Assembly: GCA_965228975.1 (NCBI GenBank)
Contig: OZ245851.1
Span: forward strand, 2,294,001-2,358,000
Direction of reading: 5' to 3'
DNA length: 64,000 nt
From: JAJFJD01 sp965228975
GTDB lineage: Bacteria > Pseudomonadota > Alphaproteobacteria > UBA8366
Shown here: piece after piece, positions 48,729-57,476 of the stretch
Layout of the letters: the number at the start of each line of letters is the position of its first letter
Position numbering within the stretch: the stretch's first letter is position 1
The notes under the pieces: generated by a model
What the model saw: the letters and a program-made list of their open reading frames with translations, nothing else
What the model was told of the DNA's origin: nothing
Database searches by the model: none
Position numbers and translations under genes: made by a program

Positions 48729-50032
48729 CGGCCCGCCTCCGCGTGCATCGTCATGAGGGCGTCGACGTTCCGCGGATCGGTCACCTTCCCCGCCACCGCC
48801 GACGCCGCGACCGTCGCCGGGCTGGCGAGGTAGAGTTCGCAGTCTTTCTCTCCCATGTCGCCCAGCAGATTGGTCGATGCGGTCGAGATCGACACTTCGC
48901 CCGCATGAACCGGCCCCATGTTGCCGGCATTGCACGGCCCGCAGCCCGGCGGCAGCATGATCGCGCCCGCATCCTGAAAGATGTCGAGCAGGCCGCTACT
49001 GTTCAGCCGTCGGTTCGAATCCTCGGTGCCCGGCACGATGAACAAGCGCACGCCCGGCGCGATACGGTTTCCGTCGAGCACGCGGGCGGCGATTTCCAAA
49101 TCCTCCCATTTGCCCGACCCGCAGGAACCGATGAAGGCGTGATCGATTCCCGTCCCTTCGACCTGGGACAGATCGACGCCGTTCCACGCGCCATGCGTCA
49201 GCGACACCTGCGGCTCGAGATCGCTCAGATCGAGCTCCAAGTCCGCCTCGTAAACCGCGTCTTTATCGCTATAAACCGGCTCGAAGGGTCGCTTGGCGAC
49301 GGCCGAAGTCTGCTCCAACATCGAGGCGTCCGGCGGAATGAACACGCCGATGGCCCGTACCTCGGTCGGCGAGGTGCACAGCGCCTGCTTGCCGTCCCAG
49401 GTGAATTGGTCCAACCCAGGCCCGCACAGCTCCAGCACGCGATAGTCCATGTCGACACCGTAGAACCCGCCGACCCGCAATCCCGCCGCCATGCGGAAGC
49501 CGACATCGCGCGCATAAACGCCCGGCTGAAGCTTTCCCGTGAGCGTCATGCGGATGGTTTTCGGGACCACCATCCACACGGTGCCGGTGGCCAAGACCCG
49601 CGTGATCTCCGCCCCGACCCGCAGCGAAAAGGCACCCACCACGCCATGATTCGTCGTGTGCCGGTCGTTATCGAACACGAACATGCCCGGCAGGATAATG
49701 CCGCGTTCATTGAGGAAGATATGACCGTGCCCGCCCTGGCCCACATCGTAGAACTGCTCCACGCCCCAATCGCGGGCCGCCTTGCGGATCGTCGCCCCGA
49801 TCTCGGCAGCGCGTTGCGAGGTGTACAGGACCTCGTGATCGGTCACCATGACCACCCGCTCGGGATACTTCAGCCGGTCGATGCCGATCTCGTCCAACTC
49901 GTTCTTGCTGGGCAGCACGAGCGCGTCGTGAATGACGATCAGGTCCGGGTCCGGAAATACGAGGTCGCCCGGTTTGACCGACTCCTTCCCGCTCGCCCGC
50001 GCGATGATCTTCTCGACCGCGGTCATTCCCAT
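48725..50032 (-). CDS. Large subunit of a divergent LeuC/aconitase-superfamily dehydratase
   Basis: 435 residues, ATG 50032 behind GAGGAGGG. Homology to LeuC runs the length: TDHEVLY (Asp65-His66), GGHGHIFLNERGIILPG, HTTNHGVVGAF, and three cluster cysteines Cys304 (GSCGSG), Cys364 and Cys367 (PPGCGPC). The Asp-Ser-His motif reads Asp-Arg124-His, and the SNRNFEGR loop is STNLLGD (Thr387, Asp392), so the two arginines that bind the substrate carboxylates are lost. The [4Fe-4S] cluster should still form. It is probably a hydro-lyase with a changed substrate, or an isomerase. Third gene in an M81-M20-LeuC-LeuD run. Confidence 0.85.
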   Translation of the reverse strand: MGMTAVEKIIARASGKESVKPGDLVFPDPDLIVIHDALVLPSKNELDEIGIDRLKYPERVVMVTDHEVLYTSQRAAEIGATIRKAARDWGVEQFYDVGQGGHGHIFLNERGIILPGMFVFDNDRHTTNHGVVGAFSLRVGAEITRVLATGTVWMVVPKTIRMTLTGKLQPGVYARDVGFRMAAGLRVGGFYGVDMDYRVLELCGPGLDQFTWDGKQALCTSPTEVRAIGVFIPPDASMLEQTSAVAKRPFEPVYSDKDAVYEADLELDLSDLEPQVSLTHGAWNGVDLSQVEGTGIDHAFIGSCGSGKWEDLEIAARVLDGNRIAPGVRLFIVPGTEDSNRRLNSSGLLDIFQDAGAIMLPPGCGPCNAGNMGPVHAGEVSISTASTNLLGDMGEKDCELYLASPATVAASAVAGKVTDPRNVDALMTMHAEAGR

Positions 50033-50115
50033 TCAGGCAACCCTCCTCAATCGAATAACAGGAATCGTAGTGGCGAGCCTCACATCCGGCAAACAGGGCC
50101 AGCCGGAAACGCGCC

Positions 50116-51489
50116 TCACGCGTCGGCCGGCTGATTGCACCACGACCAAATGAAGGCGATCAGATGCTCGATGCAGTCGACGTATTCCTGCAGCGTGATG
50201 TTCTCGTCCGGTTTGTGCGCCTGGGCAATCGACCCGGGGCCGAAGATGATCGTCGGGATGTTCCCCTGATTGACCAGATGCCGCATGTCGCAGGCGAACG
50301 GGCCGGCCTTCGCCTCGCCGGAGATGCCGCGTTCCGTCAGCACTTCCCCCATCTGCACGGCCAGCGGAATCTGCGGGCTCTGGCGCGTGCTGTCGTCGTG
50401 GTGTAGGAATTCCAGCCGGGCCGGATGCGTGTCGAGAAAGTCGTCTCCGGCGTTGGCCGCGGCGACCGACTCACGGAATTTCGCCATCACCTCGTGCACC
50501 TCGCCCGCCACCGGCGAGAAATAGGCGCCGCCGCGCAGCACCGCCTCGGACGCGGTCGCGGTCTCGTAGTGCCCGCCGGAAACCTTGCCGATGGTCAGGG
50601 CGAACGGCACCCGGCCTTCTTCCATCGGGTCGTCGGTCTTCGTGTCGTTGTAGACGCGCTCGACATGCAACAGCGCCTCGATCACGGCGGGCAGTTTCTC
50701 GATGGCGCTGACGCCTTCCATTTGGTCGCCCGCCCATCGCGCGCCGGGCGAGCGGACGACGCCGGGCACGGTGACCTGCCAATACAGGCCTCCGGGATGA
50801 CTGACGCAAATCGCGTTGTTGGTCGGCTCCAGAACGATCGCCGCATCGGCACTGTAACCGCGGCGCACCAGGTCGAGAGTGCCGTTGCCGGCATGCTCCT
50901 CGTTGACGACGCTCTGCAGAATGACATCGCCGCGCAATGTCGCGCCGGCCTCCTTCAGGTACGTCATAGCCAACATGGCGGCCATGAGGCCGCCCTTCAT
51001 GTCGGAGGTTCCGCGCCCGTACATCAGCCCGTTGTCGATTTCCGCGCCGAAGGGATCGCGGGTCCATTCGTGGGTCGGTTCGATCGTCACCGTATCGATA
51101 TGGCCGTTCAGGATCAGCGACCGGCCGCCCCCGCTGCCGCGAAAGGTGCCCACCACGTTCGGCCGGTCGCGGTAATTCAGGACATCCTCCAGGCCGCTCT
51201 TCCGCAACGCTTCATGCGTCGGCAGATCGGCATAGGGCAGGATCAGATCATGCTGCCAATGGGTCGGATACTGGGCGACCATGGGGAAGCTCTCGAACAA
51301 CGCCGCGACGTCCGGCTCCAGCGACACCGTCTCGGCGCCGAGATCGTCCAGCAGCCCGGCCATATGGGTTTGGGCATCCCCTTCCTCGCCGGTGAGGCTG
51401 GGCACGCGCACCAGCGACGCCAACGCCTCGATGCTCCGATCCCGATTGCTGGACGCCCGGTCCAGGGCCTCGCTCAGAATATCTGCCAT
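50116..51489 (-). CDS. M20-family metallopeptidase/amidohydrolase
   Basis: A 457-residue protein, ATG 51489 behind GAGGAG. M20 zinc motifs: LNGHIDTV (His, Asp), YGRGTSDMKGG (bridging Asp) and NEEHAGNG (Glu-Glu catalytic pair), with a dimerisation insert near residues 240-350 and a C-terminal His in AQAHKPDE. Family members hydrolyse N-acyl amino acids, succinyl-DAP or dipeptides. It follows the M81 gene by 15 bases and precedes the LeuC-like gene by 83 bases, so it is probably in the same operon and acts on the same catabolic substrate. Confidence 0.92.
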   Translation of the reverse strand: MADILSEALDRASSNRDRSIEALASLVRVPSLTGEEGDAQTHMAGLLDDLGAETVSLEPDVAALFESFPMVAQYPTHWQHDLILPYADLPTHEALRKSGLEDVLNYRDRPNVVGTFRGSGGGRSLILNGHIDTVTIEPTHEWTRDPFGAEIDNGLMYGRGTSDMKGGLMAAMLAMTYLKEAGATLRGDVILQSVVNEEHAGNGTLDLVRRGYSADAAIVLEPTNNAICVSHPGGLYWQVTVPGVVRSPGARWAGDQMEGVSAIEKLPAVIEALLHVERVYNDTKTDDPMEEGRVPFALTIGKVSGGHYETATASEAVLRGGAYFSPVAGEVHEVMAKFRESVAAANAGDDFLDTHPARLEFLHHDDSTRQSPQIPLAVQMGEVLTERGISGEAKAGPFACDMRHLVNQGNIPTIIFGPGSIAQAHKPDENITLQEYVDCIEHLIAFIWSWCNQPADA

Positions 51490-51504
51490 GGGACTGTCTC
51501 CTCG

Positions 51505-53031
51505 TTACTTCTGCTGCCACGCCGGCGGGAAGTTCGGCGGCGTGTCCGGGTCGAGCGGATAGACCGGGCGGCGCACGCGGTCCCACGGATACAGACTGTA
51601 GTCCGACGTCGTGATCCCCGGCCCCGAGACCATCACCACATGCTCGATGATCGGCTCGAAACCGGCCCGAAAATGCTGGCGCGACTTGATCAGGATGAAG
51701 CGCTTGGCGGCGGGATCGATCCCGGCATGGGTGAAGACGCCCGTATCGAAGGGTTCGTGACGTTCCGTACTGACCAGGATCTCGGCGCTGCCGGTGTCGA
51801 GGACAGCGCACAGTCCCATGTTCTGCTGCGTGCCGGTGGCCATCGGCCCGGTCACGGTGAATTTGCCGTCGGTGATCCGCCGCACGATCCCCGTGACTTC
51901 GAGCGGGCGCCCCTTCTGTCCGATCGCCGGGAAATCGGTCTTGCCGCCAAGCTGTAGCGTGACCGTGGCGCCGACGCCCGCTTGTACCATCTGCGCCACG
52001 GATTCCGGATCCCAAAGCGGGCCGACGCAGATATCCTCCAAGCCCTGACGCATCGCTTCCTCGAACACATCCATGACGTCGGTGGCGCCGCCGGAACCCG
52101 CGACGTCGCCGTGGTCGGCCAGGAGAATGGGCCCGTCGCCCAAGGATTTGGCGTGCGCGATCGAGGTTTCTACCGGCTCGACCTCGAAGACGAAGTCCGC
52201 CCGCCGGTCCCACGCCATGGTCATGAGTTCGCGCAGCAGCGCCTCCCCGGCGTCCTGACCCTGGTCCCGGTCGACCACGACGATCGCGTGCATGCCGACG
52301 AACGGAATGTCCGCCAAGGGGAAGCAGCCAAGCAGACCCGCGTTCAGCACGTGGCCGGCGGCCTCGGCGGCAATCGCCATGTCCATGATGTCCTTCATGG
52401 GTTGCCGGGACGGCGTCTGCTTGTTCAGGTGCGACAGGATCGGCAACGAATGCCATAGTATCATGGGGTCGACCTCCCCATTGATCGCCCGAATCAGCGT
52501 CCGACCGGCGCGCGCGCCGGTTTCATACTGATCGATATGCGGATAGGTACGATATCCGGTGATGACGGTGGCGTTGTCGATCGTCGCCTGCGACAGGTTG
52601 GTGTGGAAATCGAACGCGACGGCGATCGGCAGGTCGGGCGCCACGGCGCGAATACGGGCCAGCAGTTCCCCTTCGGGATCGTCATACCCCGGTGTCACCA
52701 TGCCGCCGTGCAGATCGAGGAACAGTGCATCGCATCCCGCGGCGACGGCAGGAATGATCGCCTCGGCCGCATGGTCGATCAATTCATCGTCCGGACAACC
52801 GCCCGGCGTCGCATTGGCGGCGATGGGAAAGACCAACTCCGCCCCTTCCCGCTCGGCGATGTCTATGTAGGCGGCAACAGCCGAATTGGTCGCGCGATAG
52901 GCGTCCAGCGCCAGATCGCCCGAAATCGGCCCCGGTTCCGGTCCATGATGGCCAAAATTCGAAAGCGGCGTCGGTATCGGCGAGAACGTGTTGGTCTCGT
53001 GCTTCACAACCGCGGTCACGAACCGTTTCAT
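51505..53031 (-). CDS. M81-family metallopeptidase (MlrC-like)
   Basis: A 508-residue protein with both MlrC domains: N-terminal KHETNTFSP (with the metal His-Glu), FLDLHGGMV, FDFHTNLS and YRTYPHIDQYETG, then a C-terminal domain with ADHGDVAGSGGATD. ATG 53031 has GGGGAGGG upstream. MlrC cleaves linear peptides in microcystin breakdown; most M81 members are uncharacterised amide or ester hydrolases. It heads the leftward operon that includes M20 and the divergent LeuC/LeuD pair. Confidence 0.9.
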   Translation of the reverse strand: MKRFVTAVVKHETNTFSPIPTPLSNFGHHGPEPGPISGDLALDAYRATNSAVAAYIDIAEREGAELVFPIAANATPGGCPDDELIDHAAEAIIPAVAAGCDALFLDLHGGMVTPGYDDPEGELLARIRAVAPDLPIAVAFDFHTNLSQATIDNATVITGYRTYPHIDQYETGARAGRTLIRAINGEVDPMILWHSLPILSHLNKQTPSRQPMKDIMDMAIAAEAAGHVLNAGLLGCFPLADIPFVGMHAIVVVDRDQGQDAGEALLRELMTMAWDRRADFVFEVEPVETSIAHAKSLGDGPILLADHGDVAGSGGATDVMDVFEEAMRQGLEDICVGPLWDPESVAQMVQAGVGATVTLQLGGKTDFPAIGQKGRPLEVTGIVRRITDGKFTVTGPMATGTQQNMGLCAVLDTGSAEILVSTERHEPFDTGVFTHAGIDPAAKRFILIKSRQHFRAGFEPIIEHVVMVSGPGITTSDYSLYPWDRVRRPVYPLDPDTPPNFPPAWQQK

Positions 53032-53409
53032 GGCGAAGACCCTCCCCGGTGTCTTGTCTGCCGAGGGCCGGGATTCGATTGATGGAAGCGCGGCGTCGCG
53101 TGAAATTCAAGCCTGCGGCCACTGTTCGACCCTGCCAGAACCCTACAAGCAATCGGCCGCAGGGTCGACGTCGAAACGGAGGCCAGCTTGTCTAAGGCCA
53201 AAAATCTAAACATAATGGTGAAGTACGGGTGTATGCGGCGAAGCTAATTGGTCCGATGATCAAGCGGCACGTGACTCCGTTAATTAGAATAAGAGCAAGC
53301 TGGAGTGTTACTTCCGACCAAAGTCTGACCAAGCACCCCTCAACACCTAATGACATGGAACGCCCCGATCGCGGTGGCGACATACCATGCGCGAAAAAGG
53401 GAGGACGCA
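53032..53409. other. Divergent intergenic region upstream of the phosphonate transporter
   Basis: About 378 bases between the M81 gene and phnD, AT-richer than its surroundings. It holds a candidate rightward promoter (53188-53216) and a TTAATTAGAATAAG stretch. I see no clear Pho box and no RNA gene. Confidence 0.5.
53188..53216 (+). promoter_or_regulatory. Candidate sigma70-type promoter for the phn operon
   Basis: TTGTCT (53188-53193) and CATAAT (53211-53216) are separated by 17 bases, the ideal spacing. A start near 53223 would leave a 187-base leader before phnD. Supported by hexamer match and spacing only. Confidence 0.35.
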
Positions 53410-54333
53410 ATGCAGATACGGAACTTAGCGATAGCGGCGGCATTTCTCGCGGCTGCAACAACAGCCTCAACCCAAGCACCAGCCGCCGAGAAAAAGGCAA
53501 ATCTCACATTTGCGGTCATTCAGACCGAAGACATGAGCGTCCTGGCGAGCCGCTGGGAACCCATGCTCAAGTATCTGAACAAAAAGGCCGATATCAAAAT
53601 CAGCTTCTACGCGACCACCTCCTATTCCGCGGTGATCGAGGCGATGTTGAGCGGCTTCGTACAGATCGCCCAACTCGGCCCGAAGGCGTATCTGATCGCC
53701 AACGAGAAATCGAAGGGCCGCATCCAACCGCTCGTCGCGGCGGCGCGGGTACCCACGGCGTTCGACCCCACGCCCTGCGCCTGCTACTACGGCACCTTGA
53801 TCACCAAGAAAGGCAGCGGACTCGATTCGATCGACAAGCTGAAAAAGAAAGTGCTGGCCTTGGTCGACCCCGGCTCGACATCGGGGAATGCCATGCCGCG
53901 CGGCCTTTTCACGGTGGAAAAACTGGACGGGAAACCGCTCGAATCCCATTTCGGCAGGATTTTCTATTCCGGTCACCATGTCGCAAGCGCGATGGCGGTA
54001 AAAAAGGGCAAGGCCGATGCCGCCTTCGTCTCGGAATCGATGATCGCCCGCGCGATGGATCGCGGAAAGGTCAAGAAAGAGGACTTCAACTATCTCTGGC
54101 GGTCGCCGAAAATCGCGATCGACTCCGTCAGCATCGATACCGGAAAGATCTCACCCGAGTTGGCGAAGAAGATTCGCGAGGTCTATCTCGGCATGGACAA
54201 GGATCCGGAAGGCCAGAAGATCCTCGCCGCGGCGAAATACTCCCGGTTCGTCCCGTCCAATGACAAGACCTATGACGCCGTCCGAAAGATCCTGGCAGCC
54301 AAGAAGCGGCTAAAGGCGGCGCAGAAGAAGTAA
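53410..54333 (+). CDS. phnD: Phosphonate/phosphite ABC transporter, substrate-binding protein
   Basis: ATG 53410 with GGGAGGA upstream; 307 residues. A signal peptide (about 1-26, cut near APA-A) directs it to the periplasm. PhnD-family features: TFAVIQTEDMSVLASRWEPM, YLNKKADIKISFYATTSY, VEAMLSGFVQIAQLGPKAY-like segment and LALVDPGSTSGNAMPR. It binds a phosphonate, phosphite or related anion and delivers it to the permeases. A strong hairpin between this gene and phnC would give it higher transcript levels than the rest. Confidence 0.92.
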   Translation: MQIRNLAIAAAFLAAATTASTQAPAAEKKANLTFAVIQTEDMSVLASRWEPMLKYLNKKADIKISFYATTSYSAVIEAMLSGFVQIAQLGPKAYLIANEKSKGRIQPLVAAARVPTAFDPTPCACYYGTLITKKGSGLDSIDKLKKKVLALVDPGSTSGNAMPRGLFTVEKLDGKPLESHFGRIFYSGHHVASAMAVKKGKADAAFVSESMIARAMDRGKVKKEDFNYLWRSPKIAIDSVSIDTGKISPELAKKIREVYLGMDKDPEGQKILAAAKYSRFVPSNDKTYDAVRKILAAKKRLKAAQKK

Positions 54334-54347
54334 TAGGGGGAGGCAGC

Positions 54348-54374
54348 GAGCCGGCCGGTCATCCCGGCCGGCTC
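54348..54374 (+). terminator. Strong hairpin between phnD and phnC (attenuator or terminator)
   Basis: GAGCCGGCCGG (54348-54358) pairs perfectly over 11 bases with CCGGCCGGCTC (54364-54374), loop TCATC, followed by GATTTGC. The U-tract is weak, so partial termination or 3'-end stabilisation of phnD message is likely. Confidence 0.65.
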
Positions 54375-54447
54375 GATTTGCTGCTACGCTTTACGCTTAC
54401 GGATCGAACGCCCGGGCATTTTGATGCCAGGCGGCAGGGGAAACGGA

Positions 54448-55203
54448 ATGACCTTCCTGGAAATTCGAGACGTCAAGAAGATTTACCCGACCGGTGAGGA
54501 GGCGCTGAAAGGCGTAGACCTCACGATGACCGAACAGGAAGTGGTCGCCCTTTTGGGCTTAAGCGGCTCTGGCAAATCCACACTTCTTCGCTGCATCAAC
54601 CGGCTGGTGGAACCGAGCGCCGGCACCATCACGTTCGACGGCACCGACATCACGGCAATCAAGGACCGACGACAGTTGCGCGCCGTCCGCCAACGGATGG
54701 GCATGATCTTCCAGGAATTCAACCTCGTGAATCGATTGACCGTGCTGGAGAATGTCCTGGCCGGTTGTCTAGGGTACACGGCGACATGGCGCTGTTTCTT
54801 GCGGGCGTTTCACCGCGAGGACGTGGAGCGCGCGATCGAAACCTGCGACCGCGTCGGATTGGTCGACCATATCCGCAAACGCGCCGATCAATTGAGCGGC
54901 GGCCAACGGCAACGGGTCGGGATCGCGCGTGCGTTGATGCAGCGGCCGAAGATCCTGCTCGTGGACGAGCCGACGTCGAGCCTGGATCCGAAGATCGGCC
55001 GGGAGGTTATGGACCTGATGTCCCGGTTGGCGGCAGAGGAACACATCCCGATGCTGGTCAGCGTGCACGATCTCGGACTGGCGCAGGCCTATACGAGCCG
55101 CATCGTCGGCCTTCAAGGCGGTGTCAAGGTCCTGGACTGCAAGACCAGCGACGCCGACGCCGATACGCTGGAGAATGTCTACCAAATCGCCTCGGCGGCG
55201 TAA
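54448..55203 (+). CDS. phnC: Phosphonate ABC transporter, ATP-binding protein
   Basis: Start at ATG 54448 (AGGGGA upstream; an ATG at 54424 is in frame); 251 residues. Walker A GLSGSGKST (37-45), Q-loop MIFQEFNLV, signature LSGGQRQRVGIARA, Walker B ILLVDEPTSSLD and the H-loop SVHD are all intact. It energises uptake via the two PhnE permeases. It lies 12 bases upstream of phnE1. Confidence 0.93.
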   Translation: MTFLEIRDVKKIYPTGEEALKGVDLTMTEQEVVALLGLSGSGKSTLLRCINRLVEPSAGTITFDGTDITAIKDRRQLRAVRQRMGMIFQEFNLVNRLTVLENVLAGCLGYTATWRCFLRAFHREDVERAIETCDRVGLVDHIRKRADQLSGGQRQRVGIARALMQRPKILLVDEPTSSLDPKIGREVMDLMSRLAAEEHIPMLVSVHDLGLAQAYTSRIVGLQGGVKVLDCKTSDADADTLENVYQIASAA

Positions 55204-55215
55204 GAGCGTCGCGCC

Positions 55216-56049
55216 ATGGCTGATGTCTCCGGCAAATATGCGCACCTGGGAAATCCACTACGCGAACGTTCGGTGATCCTGAAACGTTATGGCTGGAACG
55301 CCCTCGCGGGTGTCCTGCTGGCGGCGATGGCGTATCACATCTTCGTCCTGGAGACCGATTGGGCGCGGATGGGCGGCCTCGGCGATATCCTCAGCACGAC
55401 GGCCGAGTTTCTCCCGAACCTGGCATTCTTCCCGATCATTATCGAGCCGTTGTTTGAAACGCTGTTAATCGCCTTTTGGGGCACGACCCTCGCCACGGTG
55501 GTGGCGATGCCCGTCGCCTATCTCGCCGCGCGGAATGTGACGCCTTACTATCGGATCACCTACCCGCTGGGTCGCGCGATCATCGTCATGTCCCGGTCGG
55601 TCCATGAGTTGATCTTCGCCCTGATCTTCGTCTCCGCGCTGGGGCTCGGCCCCCTGCCCGGCATCGTCGCGTTGGGATGCCGATCCATCGGGTTCTTGGC
55701 GAAGACGACCTCGGAGGCGATCGAGAATGTCGACCGCAAACCGATCGAGGCGATGGAAGCCACCGGTACGAACCCAATCTCGGTGTTCCTGTTCGGAATT
55801 TTCCCGCAGGTGTATCCAGTCGTCGTCGGCAACGTGATCTTCCAACTCGATATCAACCTGCGGCGCGCCGCGATCCTCGGCATGGTCGGCGCCGGCGGCA
55901 TCGGATACGTCTTTTCCGAACAGATGCAGGCCTATAACTGGAACAATGCCGGGACGGTGGTGCTCGGCATCGCGCTCATGGTCATCGCCGGTGAATTCGT
56001 TTCCAACCGCGTCCGCACCCGCTTGATCGGCGGCGCAGGGAGCGAGTGA
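55216..56049 (+). CDS. phnE1: Phosphonate ABC transporter, permease 1
   Basis: A 277-residue inner-membrane permease with about six TM helices. The BPD transporter EAA-type cytoplasmic loop is visible in EAMEATGTNPISVFLFGIFPQ (near residues 178-198) and the family block YPLGRAIIVMSRSVHELIFALIFV. The last codons overlap the start of permease 2 (GTGA). The two permeases probably form a heterodimer. Confidence 0.92.
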   Translation: MADVSGKYAHLGNPLRERSVILKRYGWNALAGVLLAAMAYHIFVLETDWARMGGLGDILSTTAEFLPNLAFFPIIIEPLFETLLIAFWGTTLATVVAMPVAYLAARNVTPYYRITYPLGRAIIVMSRSVHELIFALIFVSALGLGPLPGIVALGCRSIGFLAKTTSEAIENVDRKPIEAMEATGTNPISVFLFGIFPQVYPVVVGNVIFQLDINLRRAAILGMVGAGGIGYVFSEQMQAYNWNNAGTVVLGIALMVIAGEFVSNRVRTRLIGGAGSE

Positions 56050-56876
56050 CCGTGTCGGATCATCTTGCATCGGTACAGCATGACTATTTCCGGTCCGCCC
56101 GTGCCGGCCGGTTGATGCGGTTCTGCGGCCTTTTGCTGTTCTTGAGTTTCGCCGTCTGGACGATCTATCACCTGAACATTCCCATCGAACGCATCCTGGG
56201 AATCTTCGGCCGCGTCGGCGATATCTTCATCAATCGGATGATGCCGCCGGACATGGCCTACGCCATGCAATCAAGCATTTTGTACCGCGTGCTGGAAACG
56301 ATCGAGATGACATTCCTGGGTGCCTTCGCCGGGACCGTGATCGCCATATTCGTCTCCTGGTTCGCCGCCTGGAACGTCACGCCCAACAAGAAATTTCTTT
56401 ATCCGCTCGGCCGCGGCATCCTGGTCCTGGCCCGCTCCGTCCCCGTGTTGATTTGGGGCATGTTGCTGGTAGCCATCCTCGGCTTCGGCCCGATGGCGGG
56501 CGTAATCGCGCTGACCCTGTTGACCATAAGCTTCGCCGGCAAGCTAATGTCGGAACAGGTCGAAGCCATCGACATGGGACCGGTCGAGGCGATGCGCGCA
56601 ACCGGCGCCGGCCCGACCCGGGTGTTCATCTTCAGCGTCATCCCGCAAGTGAAACCGGCATGGATCGGCATCGCCATCTACAACTGGGATTCGATCTTCC
56701 GGGCATCGACAATCCTGGGATTCGTCGGCGCGGGCGGACTCGGCATCTACCTGCGCATGAACATCCAAGAACTCGAATACGAAAACGCGATGGGCGTGAT
56801 CACATTGATCATCGGCCTCGTGATAATCTCAGAGGTCACGTCGCACTATCTGCGCGGCCGTTTCTATCAAGACTGA
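56046..56876 (+). CDS. phnE2: Phosphonate ABC transporter, permease 2
   Basis: A 276-residue paralog of phnE1, starting with GTG at 56046 that overlaps the phnE1 stop. EAA loop: EAMRATGAGPTRVFIFSVIPQ (near residue 178); YPLGRGILVLARSVPVLIWG corresponds to the PhnE1 block. It completes the DCEE transporter. The next gene, an HD-domain oxygenase relative, starts 22 bases later. Confidence 0.92.
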   Translation: MTVSDHLASVQHDYFRSARAGRLMRFCGLLLFLSFAVWTIYHLNIPIERILGIFGRVGDIFINRMMPPDMAYAMQSSILYRVLETIEMTFLGAFAGTVIAIFVSWFAAWNVTPNKKFLYPLGRGILVLARSVPVLIWGMLLVAILGFGPMAGVIALTLLTISFAGKLMSEQVEAIDMGPVEAMRATGAGPTRVFIFSVIPQVKPAWIGIAIYNWDSIFRASTILGFVGAGGLGIYLRMNIQELEYENAMGVITLIIGLVIISEVTSHYLRGRFYQD

Positions 56877-56898
56877 TCCGGATACCGGGAAATCAATT

Positions 56899-57468
56899 TT
56901 GAACGCACGATCAATGAATTCCGACGTTTTCCTCGACCACCTATCCGATCTGTTCGCGACACATGGCACCGAGAATGATACGAGCCAGCGCCTGTCGAAC
57001 GCGGACCACATGCTGCAGACGGCGGCTGCGGCCCGTGCAGCGCACGCCGATGACGTCCTGATCGCCGCCTGCCTGCTGCACGATATCGGGCATTGGCTGC
57101 ATCCCGGCCCCGTCGACGCCATGAAACGCCGCCAGGACGACCGGCACGAGGAAATCGGCGCGCGGTATCTAGCGCCGTATTTCGCGGAACCGGTGACCCG
57201 CCCGATCGCGCTGCACGTTTCCGCCAAGCGGTTTCTCTGCGCGACCGAACCGGATTACTTCGAGAAGCTATCGCCCGCATCGGTCCGGACCCTCGAACAC
57301 CAGGGCGGGCCGATGAACGCCGCCGAGATCGCCGCGTTCGAGGCCATCCCTGACCATCAAAATGCCGTCGCGATCCGACGCTGGGACGAGTACGGCAAGG
57401 TTCCGGGCCTCGACGTGCCGCCGTTCGCCTCATACCGGCCGATGTTAAACGAACTAATGTCTACGTAG
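56899..57468 (+). CDS. HD-domain protein, PhnZ-like phosphonate oxygenase
   Basis: 189 residues from a TTG at 56899 (GGGA upstream); ATG at 56914 is the alternative. The HD metal ligands line up with PhnZ: His37, His61-Asp62 (LLHDIGHW), His83 (RHEEIG), His106 (LHVSAKRF) and Asp163 (RWDEYGK); the C-terminal LEHQGGPMN and AIRRWDEYGK blocks also match. PhnZ is a mixed-valence diiron oxygenase that cleaves the C-P bond of a 2-hydroxy-phosphonate after hydroxylation by a partner. Residues at PhnZ positions 24 and 27 (substrate contacts) differ here (Asp27, Gln30), so substrate may differ. The hydroxylase partner is not adjacent. Confidence 0.88.
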   Translation: MNARSMNSDVFLDHLSDLFATHGTENDTSQRLSNADHMLQTAAAARAAHADDVLIAACLLHDIGHWLHPGPVDAMKRRQDDRHEEIGARYLAPYFAEPVTRPIALHVSAKRFLCATEPDYFEKLSPASVRTLEHQGGPMNAAEIAAFEAIPDHQNAVAIRRWDEYGKVPGLDVPPFASYRPMLNELMST

Positions 57469-57476
57469 CGGAATTC

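Noticed and set aside
48195..50032. Calling the pair leuC and leuD of leucine synthesis
   Set aside because: Loss of the substrate-binding and catalytic residues, and linkage to peptidase-family genes instead of leuA/leuB.
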